Source of the DNA: Croceimicrobium sp963977415 | GTDB lineage: Bacteria; Bacteroidota; Bacteroidia; Flavobacteriales; Schleiferiaceae | Direction of reading: 5' to 3' | DNA: 64,000 bases | Assembly: GCA_963977415.1 (NCBI GenBank) | Contig: CAXBOS010000006.1 | Coordinates: 1-64,000 of the forward strand | In this document: positions 8,465-18,262 of the stretch, in pieces | Numbering within the stretch: position 1 is the first letter of the stretch | How the letters are laid out: the number at the start of each line of letters is the position of its first letter | Position numbers and translations under genes: made by a program | Notes under the pieces: model-generated | Database searches by the model: none | What the model saw: only the letters and a program-made list of their open reading frames with translations | Told to the model about the DNA's origin: nothing

Positions 8465-9994
8465 CTACTTCTTAATAAACTTACTGGAGAAAATAGTTCC
8501 ATTTGCCAGCCTTCCTTTGATATAATAAATCCCAAGAGCAAGATCCTCAACATTAAAATAGAATTGTTGCACTTGTGGGGTTGTTTTCTTATGCTCACGG
8601 CCCATAGCATCAACAATGCTCAACTCAGCAATTTCTGAGGAAGCTTTTATTTGGATCTCATGATCTGCTAAATTTGGTAAGACTTCAAGACGAGCGCTTT
8701 CTACCTCAAGAAAATTCTCATCAAGAGAAAGGTAGTTAGCACCGTTGGTATCAACGAACAAAATCCTATCTCCCGATCCTCGAGAACCAATATCTAAATT
8801 AATAATGACTCTTCCATCGGATAGAACAAAGGCGTTCTCCAGCCTTATATCTCCATCATAAGTGAAGTCGTTCGTGATCAAAGATTTTTCGTACAACATT
8901 TCAGATTCCTTATACAACCTTAGTAAAACTGTTTGACCAGCAGCTAGACCAAATTGCAATGTGTCTCTGTATTGTTCGATCTCTTCCGCATAAAGAGTGA
9001 AGGGGCCTTTGTTACGAATAAGGTAACGACGGTTATAAATTGGAAACCTCGAAGTATCTGGGTGGTACTTAAGCGAATCCACAACTAAAACGGTATCTAT
9101 CAAAGAATCCACTAGTCTTTCTGAAGTTATCGTTCTCTTAAAGATGTTGGTGGTTGGGTAAAACTCCGTACTATCCCTTATGAAACCAAAGCCATAAACA
9201 TCCACCTCAGTTATCTCGCTTGGCCAAACTTTAGGAGTAGTCAGTTGATTTAAATCTTTTAAATCAACAATACTGTAGAAATTCTCAATGCCTATAGGAT
9301 TTCCATTCAAATTCCATTTTATGAAATTAGCAAAGGCATAAGCAGAATCTGATTGAGAATCAAAGGGGGAAAAAACAGTAAACTCAGAAAGTGAATAACC
9401 CTGTCTTGACGGGTATTGCGCGGCAATGCTGTCATAGGGAATACTTAAGGTGGTGTCACCGTTTAATTCATTGAGCGCAAAAAACTCTTTCTTTAATTTA
9501 TTATCAATCCAGAAAGTTGAATTTGATGCAACTGTAACCTGCGTGCCATTACTGTAGGGTATATAGACGGACCCTTCGCCCTTCCACAGGAAGCTGTCAC
9601 TTCCATATACATGGTACGAAAAGCATTGTGATAGCGTGGCCTGATTTCTATAGCCATCATAAGTTGTGGTGTCGGAAAACCTTAGATACCCAATTGAATT
9701 CGTCCAAGAGATTCCTCTACCGACTGGGCAATCTTGATTTAAACTGTTCAAATCAAAAAGTTGAACATTGCCCCCCCTAGAGTCCGATTTAAGTAAACGT
9801 GGATAGTCTGTCCAAGCTGAAACCCGATATCTCCCTATTGACGCCATCATGATTGAGTCTCCAACTACAAATAGATTAAAATGAGTAGACCTTCCTGGAT
9901 AATTTGACATTAAATCGTTCGATTTAAATGTTCCCTGAGCTCTAGCGGATGAGGAAATGCTAAGAAGAAAAATTATCAATGATATAAATCTCAT
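8465..9994 (-). CDS. Secreted protein with T9SS type A sorting domain
   Basis: A 509-residue protein with signal peptide MRFISLIIFLLSISSSARAQ and a C-terminal domain of about 75 residues ending in KFIKK. That domain has the type A sorting-domain pattern: V-L-P-N (the usual P-N position), a strand with LSIVDAMGRE, then LALGIYYIKG. The ~410-residue middle is rich in beta-type sequence, Asp/Ser/Thr and tyrosine; I recognise no catalytic domain. It should cross the outer membrane through the Por/T9SS machinery and be anchored or released at the surface. No neighbour suggests a role. Confidence 0.75.
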   Translation of the reverse strand: MRFISLIIFLLSISSSARAQGTFKSNDLMSNYPGRSTHFNLFVVGDSIMMASIGRYRVSAWTDYPRLLKSDSRGGNVQLFDLNSLNQDCPVGRGISWTNSIGYLRFSDTTTYDGYRNQATLSQCFSYHVYGSDSFLWKGEGSVYIPYSNGTQVTVASNSTFWIDNKLKKEFFALNELNGDTTLSIPYDSIAAQYPSRQGYSLSEFTVFSPFDSQSDSAYAFANFIKWNLNGNPIGIENFYSIVDLKDLNQLTTPKVWPSEITEVDVYGFGFIRDSTEFYPTTNIFKRTITSERLVDSLIDTVLVVDSLKYHPDTSRFPIYNRRYLIRNKGPFTLYAEEIEQYRDTLQFGLAAGQTVLLRLYKESEMLYEKSLITNDFTYDGDIRLENAFVLSDGRVIINLDIGSRGSGDRILFVDTNGANYLSLDENFLEVESARLEVLPNLADHEIQIKASSEIAELSIVDAMGREHKKTTPQVQQFYFNVEDLALGIYYIKGRLANGTIFSSKFIKK

Positions 9995-10562
9995 TATTGA
10001 ACTAGGAGCTTTTTACTATTGATCAAGCCCTCCAAAGAAAGCGAAATCTTTCATGGTAAATTGGTTTTAATAAACAGCTTTATAAATATATAAACAAAGC
10101 GGACCTTTCCAAATTTTCAAAACACGAAAGGCTGCGCTGGAAAAAACCGTTACTCATTGGATGACAAATGCGTTTTCGCAGGACAGCTTTGCAATTAAAA
10201 AGAGAAATACAAATGCTAACAATGCATAAGCACAAAACGGCTTGCGATGCTTGCGGCTCCGTCCGTTCGCTTTTTGATAAAAGACATATTTTCGATATTT
10301 ACCAAACAGAGCGAGAAGCCGTTCAGTGCTTATGCGAACCGTTATCTGTAACTTTCTTGTGTGATAATATTGTCAAATCAACTTCCCTTTAAAAAGACAA
10401 AGCATGCCGCAACCACGCGACTTAGCTCCCCTTCTGGGCCCAAAGGGCGGGATAGTCGATACAGTAAGATCCCTCTTAGCCACCCTCATTAAAAACCGCA
10501 GCTTCCAAGCCTACCGCGCATCAATCTCACTACTCACTACTCTGTACTCCGTACTCACTACT
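9995..10562. other. Non-coding gap with a long imperfect hairpin
   Basis: The two small open frames in this gap (10168-10392 and 10404-10589) have no recognisable motifs and I do not call them genes. The gap contains an inverted repeat: GCATAAGCACAAAACGGCTT at 10224-10243 pairs with 10316-10335, 18 of 20 positions matching, with TAAC/GTTA outside it. The end (10525-10562) carries CTCACTACTCACTACTCTGTACT-type sequence related to the repeat arrays at 53-530 and 7825-8347. Confidence 0.6.
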
Positions 10563-12284
10563 CTACTTATACCCCTCGGCCTGCAATAGAAACAATTCCG
10601 CATAAAGCTTTGGGTCCGCTAAAAGCTCTTCGTGACTGCCAATCTGGTGCACGCGTCCGTCTTTTAAAACTAAGATGCGATCGGCAATGCGTACGGTACT
10701 AAAACGGTGTGAAATAATAACGGCAGTTTTGCCTTGGGTAAGTTTGATAAACCGATCGAAAGCCTCAGTTTCCGCGCGGGCATCCAAGGCAGATGTCGGT
10801 TCGTCTAAAACTAAAACCTCGGCGTCTTTCATGTACGCCCGGGCGATGGCGATTTTTTGCCACTGTCCACCCGAAAGGTCTTTTCCATTTTTAAAGCGCT
10901 TGCCCAATTGTTGGTCGTAACCCAAAGGCAAACTCTCCACTACCTCTGTGGCCAGACTTTTATAAGCGGCGGCATCAAGGCGATCTGTTTCTTTAATGGC
11001 ATCAATTTTACCTACGGCAATATTTTCACGTAGACTTAATTCGAATTTTACGAAATCCTGAAAAATTACCCCAAAATACTGCTGGTAGGCCTCGCGGTTG
11101 AAATCAGAAATGGGAATATTATCCAAATAGATAGTGCCCTCAGAGGTTTTGTAAAACTGTAGAAGGAGTTTAATCAAGGTGGTTTTGCCCGCGCCATTCT
11201 CGCCCACGAAAGCTAATTTTTCGCCTGCTTTCAGCGTAAAACTAATATCGCGGACCACCCAGTGCTCGCTATTGGGATATTTAAAACCCACCTTCTCAAA
11301 GCGGAAACCCACTTTTATGGTGGCAGGCAAGGGAAGATTTTTCTGATCAAGCTGTTTTTCGAATTGCATATCTAAAAACTCGAAATAATCTTGTAGGTAC
11401 AGCGCTCTTTCCGTTATAGCGGTGAAGCGCCCAAAGAAGCCCTGCAGCTGATTTCTACTGCGATTAAAAGAACCCGCTAAAAAGGTCATATCGCCCAGAC
11501 TAAATACCGCGCCTACCGTTTGGTAGACTATACTCGCATAGGCTGCATAATAGGCCGTGGTACCTAAGAGATTAAAGAAGCCGCCCCACAAAGCGCGCTT
11601 CTGGGCCAAGCTTTTCGAAGCAAGGTAATATTGGTCGGAAAGACTTTTAAAACGCTCGGCAATATAATCGGCGAGGCCAAAAAGTTTTACTTCCTTAGCG
11701 GTTAAGTCGCTGGCTCCGGCATAGCGGAGATAGTCTAGTTCGCGACGTTCTTGGGTCCATCCGCGCACCAGCGAATAAGAGGTACCACTAAATTTTATTT
11801 CGTTCCAAATGGTAGGAATAATGCTAATCAGCAAGAGGATTATTAACCAAGGTTGAAAGCTAATCACCCCAATTAATAGGGATATAATCACCACCGTATC
11901 TTGGGCCTGACTGAGAACATTCGACATAAGTCCAACCCGCCCCGTAGTTTGCCGGCGCGCCCGTTCCAGCTTATCGTAAAATTCTGAATCCTCTAATTGG
12001 TCGAGGTTTATTTCGGAGGTTTTACGAATAATTTGCACCGAAGAACGAATGGAATACTGATCTCCTAAAAGGGAATCGCTCAGGCTGATACCGCGCGAAA
12101 AGAAATCGGAAAGCAGAGCCAAAAGCAGCTCTAAACCAATCAGCCCCCCGAGGCGATAAAAGTCTTTAGCGGCCGCATCAATTTGCAGCACCACTTCGTC
12201 TACAATCTCTTTACCCACCCATAGCATAAGCAAGGGTAAGATGGCACTGAGCAGACGCAAAAACACATTGCTATAAAACAGCAA
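10563..12284 (-). CDS. ABC exporter, fused permease and ATPase
   Basis: The 573-residue frame from TTG at 12284 contains an ABC transporter transmembrane region (about 1-300) and a nucleotide-binding domain with Walker A GENGAGKTT, Q-loop IFQDFVKF, signature LSGGQWQK, Walker B VLVLDEPTSALD and H-loop ISHRFST. Substrate is unknown; it resembles lipid/drug/peptide half-exporters that homodimerise. The frame stays open upstream to 12417 without ATG or GTG. The 25 codons before the TTG read like the usual start of this family (N-F-K-E-S-F...F-I-P-R-F-F-K-E-I), so the true start is probably near 12359, where the codon is ATA. A one-mismatch -7 box lies at 12412-12419. Confidence 0.8.
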   Translation of the reverse strand: MLFYSNVFLRLLSAILPLLMLWVGKEIVDEVVLQIDAAAKDFYRLGGLIGLELLLALLSDFFSRGISLSDSLLGDQYSIRSSVQIIRKTSEINLDQLEDSEFYDKLERARRQTTGRVGLMSNVLSQAQDTVVIISLLIGVISFQPWLIILLLISIIPTIWNEIKFSGTSYSLVRGWTQERRELDYLRYAGASDLTAKEVKLFGLADYIAERFKSLSDQYYLASKSLAQKRALWGGFFNLLGTTAYYAAYASIVYQTVGAVFSLGDMTFLAGSFNRSRNQLQGFFGRFTAITERALYLQDYFEFLDMQFEKQLDQKNLPLPATIKVGFRFEKVGFKYPNSEHWVVRDISFTLKAGEKLAFVGENGAGKTTLIKLLLQFYKTSEGTIYLDNIPISDFNREAYQQYFGVIFQDFVKFELSLRENIAVGKIDAIKETDRLDAAAYKSLATEVVESLPLGYDQQLGKRFKNGKDLSGGQWQKIAIARAYMKDAEVLVLDEPTSALDARAETEAFDRFIKLTQGKTAVIISHRFSTVRIADRILVLKDGRVHQIGSHEELLADPKLYAELFLLQAEGYK

Positions 12285-12411
12285 AGGATTAACAGTGCGT
12301 ATCTCTTTAAAAAAGCGGGGAATAAACTTCAGCGCAGCAAAGCTCTCTTTGAAGTTTATTGTATTGGTTTCGAATGAAGTAGACAGGGTAGAATGGTATA
12401 ATTTGAAAGCG

Positions 12412-12419
12412 CGAAATTA
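12412..12419 (-). promoter_or_regulatory. Candidate -7 box TAATTTCG of the ABC exporter
   Basis: On the minus strand TAATTTCG differs from TAnnTTTG at one position and is followed by CGC, the same TAATTTCGCGC found upstream of lepA on the minus strand. It places the transcript start near 12405, leaving room for a start codon upstream of the TTG at 12284. Confidence 0.4.
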
Positions 12420-12525
12420 GGAATTTTAATGGAGAGTATTTAGTAATTAGCGCACTGTACTTTTAACTTGCATACAAGTGTGAGTAGTGGTAATACTGGC
12501 GGTTTAAGTTTCACATCTAGCACTA

Positions 12526-13718
12526 TCATTCTCCATTTAAATGCTCGGCTAGTCCATATCCCATGCTAAAACAAGCTTGTAATAAATAGCCACCAGTAGG
12601 TGCATCCCAGTCTAACATTTCACCGATGCAGTACTGCCCTGGCAATGCTTTCAGCTGGAAATTTTCATCTACCTCACTTAGGCTTATCCCTCCTACAGTG
12701 GAGATCGCAGCATCTATTTCACTAGTACCGATAACTACTAAGGGGAAAGCTTTAATCTTTTGCGCTAGTTTATCTTTTTCTAAAAACTCCTCTTTCGGGA
12801 GATAGGCCTTTAGCAATGCTATTTGCGTAGTACTAAGTTTTAAATCATTCTTTAAAGTGTCACTTAGCTTTTGGTAACGCGACCGTTTTAGCTTTGAGAA
12901 AACCCGTCCCTCTGTCAAAGTAGTCTTAAAGTCTACATAAATCGTAGCTGCTTTTCCTTGTTTCAGCCTTTGTCGTATAATGGGGCTAAGGGCATAAATT
13001 GCATTGCCCTCCATCCCCTGTTTAGTAATAACTGCCTCCCCTTTTTGTGTTTTCCTACCACATGAAATCGCAATATTTTTAAGTGGGGCGGCCTCATGTC
13101 GCGCAATGAAACCTGGATCCCAGTTTATGGTATAGGCACAGTTTGAAGCTTGAAAAGGAATGGTCTCAATACCCTTATCTGCGAAAGCGGAAAGCCATGA
13201 GCCGTCTGAACCCGTTACTTTCCAGCTAGCACCACCTAAGGCGAAAATCTGAATATCGGACTCAAGCGAATCGTCCTCGTTAAAAATTAACTCATTATTC
13301 TCGCCCCAACCTTGCCACGTTTTTCCGAATTCAGTCCTTACCTGCCTTTCTGCTAAAAGCGCTTCAATGGCCTGCAGAACTTCAATGGGTTTGATACCCT
13401 TTAATGGAAACACTCGATTGCTAGTGCCAGTATACATAGGAATACCGATTGATTCTAGCCAATTCTGTAAATCCTTGTTATCAAAGTTTAGGAGGGATTT
13501 TTCTAAAAATGAAGAGGGCGTATAACGCGCAATAAAATTCTGGATGGCTTCCCCATGGGTGAGATTAAAGCCACCCTTGCCTGCTACTAGGAACTTTCGC
13601 CCGAGCGCTTTTTTTTTTCGAAGATGGTTACGGAAAATTTTTCCGGATCCAAGAAAGCAGCCACGGCCATTGCCGCGGGTCCACCACCAATAATAGAAAC
13701 TGACTTTTTCATTTTCAT
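12526..13718 (-). pseudogene. BaiN/HI0933-like flavoprotein interrupted by a frameshift
   Basis: The 3' part (12526-13437 and back to about 13608) encodes the body of a TIGR03862/HI0933-like NAD(P)/FAD flavoprotein (GKGGFNLTHGEAI, then C-terminal G-Q-Y-C-I-G-E-M-L-D-W-D-A-P-T-G-G-Y). The N-terminal FAD-binding start (SVSIIGGGPAAMAVAAF, then VTIFEKKK) is in another frame, opening at ATG 13718 right after the rlmA stop. The frames meet in a run of 10 A (minus strand; 13609-13618): the upstream frame hits TAG soon after, while one extra A, or two fewer, restores A-L-G-R-K-F-L-V-A-G. Restored length is about 395 residues, normal for the family. It could be a real null allele, phase variation, slippage expression or a sequencing error. 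Confidence 0.85.
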
Positions 13719-14549
13719 CTATTGGCCAAAAATATCAATATTAAAGTCACAGCTCACTGACAATTCTGTTTTCTTGGTAATATTCTCCAAGCGCTCCTCT
13801 GCTGTACTCCAATAATAAGGGGTCATTTTTAAAAGAGAGAGCACCTCTTCGGCACTGCCCATTTCTATTTTAAAGCTAGTACGCTCGCGGTGTAAATGCT
13901 GAAAAGATGCAGACATCTTCTCTAAAATATTGGTTGTATGCGGCCTAAAATTCTCGTAAATCAGCTCGGCAATCTCACGTAAGTGATTGGGAGCTGGACT
14001 TACCACTATGGCATAACCTTGTGTTGATAAAATGCGTTTAAACTCTTCCGCCATTACCGGAGAAAAAACGGAAAGAATAAGGTCTACACTGGCTTTAGCG
14101 ACGGGTAAATTATAAATGGAACTAACAAAATAGAAGTTGCTTTTATACTTTCCAGCAGCATTTTTTACCGCGTATTTAGAAATATCAGTGCCCCAAATTT
14201 TAGTGTTTAAACCTGGTAGCTCATTAAGGGCTTTTTGGGAATAATAACCTTCGCCACAGCCCGCATCAAAGGCGATAATATTAGAGGAGCTAAAAGATAG
14301 TTTCTTCGCTACCAGACTTTTAATGCTTTCTATGAGTGGATCGTAAAAGCCCAATTCTAAAAACTCTCTACGGGCGCTAATCATCATTTGATTGTCGCCG
14401 GGGTCTTTTGACTTTTTTTGGTTTACTGGCAATAAATTTAAATACCCCTGTTTCGCTAAATCGAAACTATGCTTGTTTTCGCAAACATAAGTTCTCTCTT
14501 CCGAGGGAACTAAAGGACTTTGGCAATATGGACAGATTAAGATGGACAT
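13719..14549 (-). CDS. rlmA: 23S rRNA (guanine-N1)-methyltransferase RlmA-like
   Basis: A 276-residue protein beginning with a zinc-binding element (CPYC at 6-9, C at 23, H at 27) followed by the RlmA signature F-D-L-A-K-Q-G-Y-L-N-L-L and D-P-G-D-N-Q-M-M-I-S-A-R-R-E-F. The SAM-binding motif AFDAGCGEGYYS lies at about residues 91-102 and a VSPAPNHLRE segment follows. RlmA/RrmA methylates G745/G748 in 23S rRNA helix 35. The stop codon directly abuts the ATG of the frameshifted flavoprotein gene, so both belong to one operon. Confidence 0.85.
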   Translation of the reverse strand: MSILICPYCQSPLVPSEERTYVCENKHSFDLAKQGYLNLLPVNQKKSKDPGDNQMMISARREFLELGFYDPLIESIKSLVAKKLSFSSSNIIAFDAGCGEGYYSQKALNELPGLNTKIWGTDISKYAVKNAAGKYKSNFYFVSSIYNLPVAKASVDLILSVFSPVMAEEFKRILSTQGYAIVVSPAPNHLREIAELIYENFRPHTTNILEKMSASFQHLHRERTSFKIEMGSAEEVLSLLKMTPYYWSTAEERLENITKKTELSVSCDFNIDIFGQ

Positions 14550-14610
14550 TTAAATAAGCACTTCGCCTAATCAGTTTTATGAGTTTCAGACCCTAAAATT
14601 AGCACTGCCA

Positions 14611-17304
14611 TTATAAATCATAACGCACCCCAAATAAAACATAGCGGGGCAAGACATTATAGGCAGTGGTAGAAATAAGGTTGGCACTTAAGGCATCTTC
14701 TCTAATAAACTCGGTATTTAAAATATTGAGACCTTCGATACTATAGAGCCAAGGACTGCCCTTTTTTTGATATTCTACACTAGCATTTAGAAAATCGAAG
14801 CTCGTGCGGGTATCGCTTCCAGGGTTGCCATAATTGCTATAACTGTAATCTACACGGGCTACGAAACTCTTTAAGAATACTGCGCTTAACTCTGCACTAG
14901 GTGTATGCGTGGTGAAAACGCTGGCGCTGCGGGCACCGCTGTAATCATTCTGGCGGAAGCTGTAGTTTAAGTCAAGATTAGGCCACTTTTTAAAATTAGT
15001 TCCAAAACCAAGTTGGTAATTTTGCGTGAAAGTATTGTTGGTGTTTAAAATATCATTCACCGTATTTTCTATGGTTAGGTAAGAATACGAAACTCTAAAG
15101 TCGGTTTTAAATTTCTTAAACTTACGCGAGTAGGAACCAAAGCCAGTAATCGACTCGTTATAGCCAATGGCATTGATAGGAGAAAAAACTTGCTGTAAAC
15201 CTATATAACGCACCGCGTTATTAATGGGATCTAAGGTGCGGGCATAATTTAAACCCGCAAAAATGGTAGTGAAATTAAAGAGATTAAAATCGCGGTAAAA
15301 CAAGCTTACATTATGCGACCGGGAGTAGTTTAAGCTATCGTTTCCAGTAAATAAACTGTTATAACCTCTTAAAATTAAGCCGTTCATAATCTGGTTTACA
15401 TCATTAAACTGGGCCTGCATAGAATATCGTAAATCAATCCCGCGACTGTTACTAATATCGTATTTTAAAAGGGCATCGGGCAATAAAACCTGATAATCTC
15501 TAATACGCTCATCGCCTGCTTGTAAATCTCGTACTTGGTAATAATGCCAGTTCGCTCCAGGGCGGAAGGTGAACTTGCCCAATTTGGTTTTGTAGTGAAT
15601 GCCACCAAAACCATCAATCAAGGTAAAGTCTACCGTATTTTGTAAAATGGGATTGCTGAAATCATTGGATTGCCCAGGTACTCCTTCACCAATATTATTT
15701 TGGTAATCTTGGGTACTTAGGTTCCCGCCCACATTAAATTCGAAATGATTATTGGTATTTAAAACCCAGTAATAACTCGCTCTACCTTCTAAGCTTTCGC
15801 TATTGGTTAAATTAGTTTGAAGAAGCCTAAATACATTGGTATCTACGAAAGTAAAAGGCGCGCCAAAGGGTTGATTTTGAGCCTGCAAAGCCAACAATGG
15901 GTCTTGTTGCTTGCGCAGATGTTGTGCTTCGAAAGAGAAGACATTTTCGCCATTATTAAAAAAGAGCTCTAAGCTTTGCTGAATTGACCAAGGCTTTTGG
16001 GCTTCTTGGGTGCTTAGATTATTGCTAAACAATCCAAAATCAGAAGCCAATACGCTCGTGCTTAACTGATCGGAAATTTTAAAGAATGCATCGTAGTTTA
16101 CATATACGCCTTTTTTAGGCTCATAGGTGGCCGAAAACTTAGCTAAAACCGCTTGAGAATGCTGGTAGTTTTCCGTGTTCAAGGTTTCGATAATACCGTT
16201 AGGACTCAAACTATCTAAGCCAATGTAGGTACGCGTGGTGGAATAAGGACTACTGGTTACCGCATCATTAGCAATTACAAATCCCGCTAAGGTTAAATCT
16301 TTGCGAGGATTATAGCTAAAGTTTGCTGCCCCAAAACGACCGATACCATAGTCGGCGCGATTGTTTTGTCCTAGGGGAATACCAAGGTCATCTTGTGCAA
16401 AATTTAATTGAAAACCCGAACGTCCGGTTAAATTTCTGAAACCGCCGCTAAAACGAAAATAATCGCGCGCCGTAAATGCGGCCTTGCCAATATTATTTAT
16501 ATCACCAATAAGGTTGAAGCTGGCCTTAGGACTGTAGTAAAACGCATTACCGTGAGCATAATAACGCTCAGGATCACCTACTTTCGCCTCAGCATCACCA
16601 AACCAAAGGTTCTTCTTGCCTTCTTTTAGTTTAATATTTAAAGCGATACGATCGTCGGAGCTCAATCCTTTTAAGGGTGAAATTTCCTCGTAATTGCGAA
16701 GGACCTGAACTTTATCAATCGCATCTGCCGGAAGGTTTTTTACTGCTACTTTGGTATCGCCGTCAAAAAACTCTTTGCCTTCCACTAAAATCTTTTCCAC
16801 CTTTTTGCCTTCTACGGTAACTTGGCCATCTTCATCTACCTCAAAACCTGGTAGTTTTTCGAGAACATTTTCGAGTTTTTGCTCTTCACCATTGGTAAAA
16901 GCATCAGCCTGATAGCTAATTGTATCGCCGCTAATTACAATGGGCATTTCTTCAACGACCTCAGCCTGCTGCAGTAAGTTTACATCCGTTTGCAAAACTA
17001 CCTCGGTAAGACTTTGATCTTTAGACTCCCCCGTTTTAAAAGCCTTTTCATAAGGTTTCAATCCAAAATAACTAACCTTTAAGATATAGCTTTCGTTGGC
17101 CTTTAATTGCAAACGATATTCCCCTTCTGAATTAGTAAATCCATAGGTAGCCATGCTACTATCTACAGCATTAAGGACTAAAATATTAGCCATTTCTAGG
17201 GGCTGATTTTGGTCGTCTTTAACTGTCCCTTTTACAAAAACATTTTGGGCAGACATGCTTAGGGCAATCACACTAAGCAAGCCCGTGATAAATAGATTTT
17301 TCAT
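14611..17304 (-). CDS. TonB-dependent-receptor-like outer-membrane beta-barrel protein
   Basis: An 897-residue protein with signal peptide ending near S-A-Q (19), a carboxypeptidase-regulatory-like beta-sandwich domain (about 22-105), a plug-like region (about 125-235, with 'EGKKVEKILVEGKEFFDGD') and a large C-terminal barrel ending in aromatic L-F-G-V-R-Y-D-L. This layout matches the Bacteroidota outer-membrane beta-barrel family related to TonB-dependent receptors. The ligand is unknown. The GLPGLI gene lies 9 bp upstream in the same operon, a pairing commonly seen in this phylum. Confidence 0.8.
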   Translation of the reverse strand: MKNLFITGLLSVIALSMSAQNVFVKGTVKDDQNQPLEMANILVLNAVDSSMATYGFTNSEGEYRLQLKANESYILKVSYFGLKPYEKAFKTGESKDQSLTEVVLQTDVNLLQQAEVVEEMPIVISGDTISYQADAFTNGEEQKLENVLEKLPGFEVDEDGQVTVEGKKVEKILVEGKEFFDGDTKVAVKNLPADAIDKVQVLRNYEEISPLKGLSSDDRIALNIKLKEGKKNLWFGDAEAKVGDPERYYAHGNAFYYSPKASFNLIGDINNIGKAAFTARDYFRFSGGFRNLTGRSGFQLNFAQDDLGIPLGQNNRADYGIGRFGAANFSYNPRKDLTLAGFVIANDAVTSSPYSTTRTYIGLDSLSPNGIIETLNTENYQHSQAVLAKFSATYEPKKGVYVNYDAFFKISDQLSTSVLASDFGLFSNNLSTQEAQKPWSIQQSLELFFNNGENVFSFEAQHLRKQQDPLLALQAQNQPFGAPFTFVDTNVFRLLQTNLTNSESLEGRASYYWVLNTNNHFEFNVGGNLSTQDYQNNIGEGVPGQSNDFSNPILQNTVDFTLIDGFGGIHYKTKLGKFTFRPGANWHYYQVRDLQAGDERIRDYQVLLPDALLKYDISNSRGIDLRYSMQAQFNDVNQIMNGLILRGYNSLFTGNDSLNYSRSHNVSLFYRDFNLFNFTTIFAGLNYARTLDPINNAVRYIGLQQVFSPINAIGYNESITGFGSYSRKFKKFKTDFRVSYSYLTIENTVNDILNTNNTFTQNYQLGFGTNFKKWPNLDLNYSFRQNDYSGARSASVFTTHTPSAELSAVFLKSFVARVDYSYSNYGNPGSDTRTSFDFLNASVEYQKKGSPWLYSIEGLNILNTEFIREDALSANLISTTAYNVLPRYVLFGVRYDL

Positions 17305-17313
17305 GGAAATAAA

Positions 17314-18141
17314 TTAACCTCCGATACGAATCTCCATGGAACCACGGCCACTGCGACCACCGCGTGAGCCGCCGTACATTTCGCGCATTTCCTCCATTTT
17401 TTCACGGCTAATTTTTTCAAACTCAGTGCGAGAAACTTGCTCGCCATTTTCGGGCATTTTAATCTCTGCTGCTTCGGTAGTACTTATACTCACCTTGGTG
17501 CACAAAACGGTGCTTTGGCCATCATAAACTTCCAGTATTAAACCAGGCAAGCCGCTGTATTTTCCTGGACCATGACTAACCGGTATTTGCATAGAGTACC
17601 AAGCAACTATTTCTACCGTATCGTTAATGATGGTGTCTTTTACTTCCCCGTCTACCATTTCTGTTTTAGAAACCACAAAAACGCGTTCTGCGGTAGCCTT
17701 ATTACAGATGTAATTACCAATGCTTTTGGTTTCTTTACCCAATTTCCATTCTAAGGTTTCGATGGAATCTTCAATTAAGAATAGTTTTCCGAAAAGATCC
17801 TGCTCTTGCTTAATGGTAGACTCCTTTAAATTGCGGTAGTAAGTACCCGAAGCGCCGGTCATCATACTTAAAAAACGCATGCCTCTTTCTCCCTCTTTCT
17901 CTAAAGCTACCACCTCTTCATAAAGCGATTCGTTGCGATTAAAGCTAAGGGTATATTCTTTTTGCATGGCTTTAGACATGCGTTCTTCGATACGTTTTTT
18001 CTGCTCAGGGGTAATCTCTGCGCTTTCGAGCTTCATAGGAATTGAGCCCGCTGTTTTATAGGTAGCCGAACCGTTAATCTTCTGAGCGCTAAGACTGAGA
18101 CTGCTAAAACAAATAACTAAAAATAATAGTAGCTTCTTCAT
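17314..18141 (-). CDS. GLPGLI family protein
   Basis: A 275-residue exported protein (signal to about residue 19, LSAQ) with the name-giving motif S-G-L-P-G-L-I-L-E-V at about 198-207, after the typical I-A-W-Y-(S/T) strand and the P-V-x-x-G-P motif. The C-terminus is glycine/arginine rich (GGSRGGRSGRGS). The function of GLPGLI proteins is not established; they are encoded next to outer-membrane barrel proteins, as here, and probably act with them in the periplasm or at the surface (inference). Confidence 0.9.
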   Translation of the reverse strand: MKKLLLFLVICFSSLSLSAQKINGSATYKTAGSIPMKLESAEITPEQKKRIEERMSKAMQKEYTLSFNRNESLYEEVVALEKEGERGMRFLSMMTGASGTYYRNLKESTIKQEQDLFGKLFLIEDSIETLEWKLGKETKSIGNYICNKATAERVFVVSKTEMVDGEVKDTIINDTVEIVAWYSMQIPVSHGPGKYSGLPGLILEVYDGQSTVLCTKVSISTTEAAEIKMPENGEQVSRTEFEKISREKMEEMREMYGGSRGGRSGRGSMEIRIGG

Positions 18142-18262
18142 AAAAATATTGCTTGATATAGTAAAAGCAAATATGCTCCAAATACATTTGTGAAATGCTT
18201 AGAGTTAGGTTAAAAATAATAGTTTAATCAAAAAGAGAAATTTCCTCTAGAAAAAAGTTGAA

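Noticed and set aside
10224..10335. Integron attC site
   Set aside because: The outer TAAC/GTTA pairs do not fit the full core-site consensus RYYYAAC/GTTRRRY, and no integrase or cassettes are nearby. Kept only as a hairpin.
10168..10589. Two short open frames as small genes
   Set aside because: No signal, motif or ribosome-binding context; the first spans the hairpin arms and the second runs into repeat-family sequence.
13609..13618. Programmed ribosomal frameshift as the main explanation for the flavoprotein
   Set aside because: Relatives of this family are not known to use frameshifting; kept as a minor alternative to a null allele, phase variation or read error.
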